Origin: Alphaproteobacteria bacterium
GTDB lineage: Bacteria; Pseudomonadota; Alphaproteobacteria; Caulobacterales; Caulobacteraceae
Reading direction: 5' to 3'
DNA length: 16,644 bases
Assembly: GCA_018895795.1 (NCBI GenBank)
Contig: JAHINZ010000274.1
Coordinates: forward strand, 1 to 16,644
Both the position numbers and the translations under genes were made by a program. Under the pieces are notes generated by a model. The model did no database searches, was not told where the DNA came from, and was given only the letters and a program-made list of their open reading frames with translations. Positions 14,984-16,644 of this stretch are shown piece after piece. Each line of letters starts with the position of its first letter. The stretch's first letter is position 1.

Positions 14984-16644
14984 ATGAACAAACTGCTTCT
15001 TCTTGCCGCCGCCTCAGGCTGCATCGCCGGCGCGACAAGCGCTTCCGCCCAGTCGATCGACTATGGCGCGCTGCAATCGATGTTTGACGAACCCGTCACC
15101 ACCTCGGCGACCGGGTCGCCGCAGCGGGCCTCGCAGGCGCCCGTCGACATGACCATCATTTCGGCCGAGGACATCCGTCGCTCCGGCGCGACCGACATCC
15201 CGACGATCCTGTCGCGGACGGCCGGGGTCGATATCTTGCCCTTCGCCGCAGGCGCGGCCGAGATCAGCGTGCGCGGCTACAATCAGGCGCGCTCGCCGCG
15301 GATGCTGGTGCTGATCAATGGCCGCCAAGTCTATCTGGACCACTTCGGCTATACGGACTGGCACACCCTGCCCGTGGCCCTGGAGGAAATCCGCCAAATC
15401 GAGCTGGTGCGGGGCCCCAACAGCGCCCTGTTCGGCTTCAACGCCGTCTCCGGCGTGGTCAATATCATTACCTTCAACCCCAAGTTCGACAAGACCCGGA
15501 GCGTCACCGTCCAGGCCGGCGGACTAGGCTATGCGTCCGCCAATTTCATCGACACCGTCGATCTGGGGGCCCTCAAGGCCCGCCTGTCGATCGGCGCGGA
15601 CCAGCAGAACGAGTGGAGCAATACGGGCACGACCGTGGCCTCTTCCCTGCTCGCCGATCCGTGGAAGGTGTATGCGGCGGCCGACGCCGTGGCGACCCTG
15701 TCGCCCAAGACTGACCTGCGGGTAGAGGCCTCCTGGTCCAATTCCGGCCAGACGGAGATGCTGTCGAGCTACAGCTATGTTCGCCACCAGGTCAAAACCA
15801 ACGCCATCAAAGCGACTCTGGATTCCGACACCCCCTATGGCGCGATCCAGGCGCAGATCTATCGCAACGCGCTCAATTCCACGGCGCGGCCCCTGCACTA
15901 CGAGAACGAGATCTGGGTCGCCAAGCTGCAGGACCTGGTCAAGATCGGATCAGCCCACACACTCCGCTTGGCGCTAGAATATCGCGACAACACGGTCAAT
16001 ACGACGCCTGTGACCGGCGGGACCGTCGGCTACCGCGTCCTGGCTCCATCCGTGATGTGGAACTGGCAAACCTCTGAAAAGGTCACGCTGACGGCCGCCA
16101 CCCGCCTGGACAGCCTCAAGCTTCACCGATCCGGCGTCTTCCCGGCCGGCGTCACGCGAACCCGGAACAGCGACTGGGATCGCTCGATCAACAAGGTCAG
16201 CGTCAATCTCGGCGCGGTGATCGCGGTGTCTGACGCCGACACCATCCGCCTGATCGCCGCCCGCGGCGTGCAGGCCCCGACCCTGGTTGAACTGGGATCA
16301 CGCCAGGTGTTGCCGACCACAGCCCCGCCCACCGGCGTCGCGACCTTGGGCAATCCCGAACTGCAGCCGGCCATGGTGACCAGCTATGAGGTCGCCTTCG
16401 AGCACGCCCTGCCCAAGCTCGGCGCCAGCGTGGCGCTCAAGTTGATGGCCCAGCGCACCGAAGACGTGAAAAGCGGCGTGTCGAAGCTGCAAATCGACAT
16501 TCCCGCGACCGCGACGACCTATCCGGCCCTGACCTATCTGAATATCGGCAAGTCCGACATGAAGGGCGTCGAGGTCTCGGGGAAGGGCAAGATCGGCAAG
16601 GGCTTCCGCTGGAACGCCGACACCACCTATGTCGACATCACCGA
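14984..16644 (+). CDS. TonB-dependent outer-membrane receptor (3' end outside window)
   Basis: About 553 residues are visible and the frame is open at the window edge. Residues 1-22 are a signal peptide (cleavage at SASA-QS). A plug domain (about 50-165) shows VDMTIISAEDIRRSGATDIP, AAEISVRGYNQARSPRMLVL, INGRQVYLD, ELVRGPNSALFGFNAVSGVV and NIIT. After it comes a beta-barrel with alternating strands. The conserved barrel element NPELQPAMVTSYEVAFEH lies near residues 460-480. A TonB box is not obvious; EPVTTSATG (36-44) might serve. The start LQSMFDEPVTTSATGSPQRA is like receptors that neighbour DUF4154 proteins and sensor kinases or GGDEF proteins. GGGGGAG (14970-14976) precedes the ATG by 7 bases. 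The substrate cannot be read from sequence. Confidence 0.93.
   Translation, partial: MNKLLLLAAASGCIAGATSASAQSIDYGALQSMFDEPVTTSATGSPQRASQAPVDMTIISAEDIRRSGATDIPTILSRTAGVDILPFAAGAAEISVRGYNQARSPRMLVLINGRQVYLDHFGYTDWHTLPVALEEIRQIELVRGPNSALFGFNAVSGVVNIITFNPKFDKTRSVTVQAGGLGYASANFIDTVDLGALKARLSIGADQQNEWSNTGTTVASSLLADPWKVYAAADAVATLSPKTDLRVEASWSNSGQTEMLSSYSYVRHQVKTNAIKATLDSDTPYGAIQAQIYRNALNSTARPLHYENEIWVAKLQDLVKIGSAHTLRLALEYRDNTVNTTPVTGGTVGYRVLAPSVMWNWQTSEKVTLTAATRLDSLKLHRSGVFPAGVTRTRNSDWDRSINKVSVNLGAVIAVSDADTIRLIAARGVQAPTLVELGSRQVLPTTAPPTGVATLGNPELQPAMVTSYEVAFEHALPKLGASVALKLMAQRTEDVKSGVSKLQIDIPATATTYPALTYLNIGKSDMKGVEVSGKGKIGKGFRWNADTTYVDIT

Overview
This window looks like chromosome from an alphaproteobacterium, most probably Caulobacter or a close relative. 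The support is high GC with strong third-position G/C bias, -10 elements of the GCTATAAC/GCTAAAAC type, very close protein similarity to remembered Caulobacter sequences (Fur, RutE family), and the conserved gene order tsaB-rimI-fur-miaB-phoH-ybeY-corC-lnt-HTH-metK-trmB next to rimP-nusA. No database search was possible, so the genus is an inference. There are no rRNA or tRNA genes, CRISPR arrays, insertion sequences or phage genes.

Layout. Positions 1-1385 (minus) hold the 5' part of nusA and all of rimP, the head of the transcription/translation-factor operon. A candidate attenuator lies in the rimP leader. ppa (plus, 1653-2186) faces trmB across a large inverted repeat. Positions 2323-10294 (minus) hold trmB, metK, a Xre-type regulator, lnt, corC, ybeY, phoH and miaB. 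miaB-phoH-ybeY and corC-lnt are chained by 4-base stop/start overlaps or short gaps, which suggests translational coupling. metK has its own predicted promoter with a palindromic operator in the spacer. The cluster covers tRNA modification (MiaB, TrmB), rRNA maturation (YbeY), the PhoH ATPase, lipoprotein acylation (Lnt), a CBS-domain CorC protein and S-adenosylmethionine supply (MetK), which feeds both tRNA-modifying enzymes.

Positions 10471-13272 (minus) hold a second operon: two tandem paralogous lipoproteins, tsaB, rimI and fur. Then comes a RutE-type nitroreductase (13397-13984) with a strong palindrome over its predicted promoter. After it the composition changes: 14221-14400 is only about 37% GC by hand count and carries a FixK/FNR-like box and a 7+7 bp inverted repeat. 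It precedes a plus-strand pair, a small secreted YfiR-like (DUF4154-like) protein and a TonB-dependent receptor cut by the right edge. This pair is the most accessory-looking part of the window and the best candidate for a little-described signalling or uptake system.

Three large nested palindromes (2193-2320, 3053-3150, 10346-10454) sit between genes and share a small CCnGCGnAGCGG hairpin module, so they look like members of an intergenic repeat family. Start codons are often non-ATG: TTG for metK, phoH and fur; GTG for rimP, lnt and one lipoprotein. At least two transcripts (miaB, upstream lipoprotein) look leaderless.
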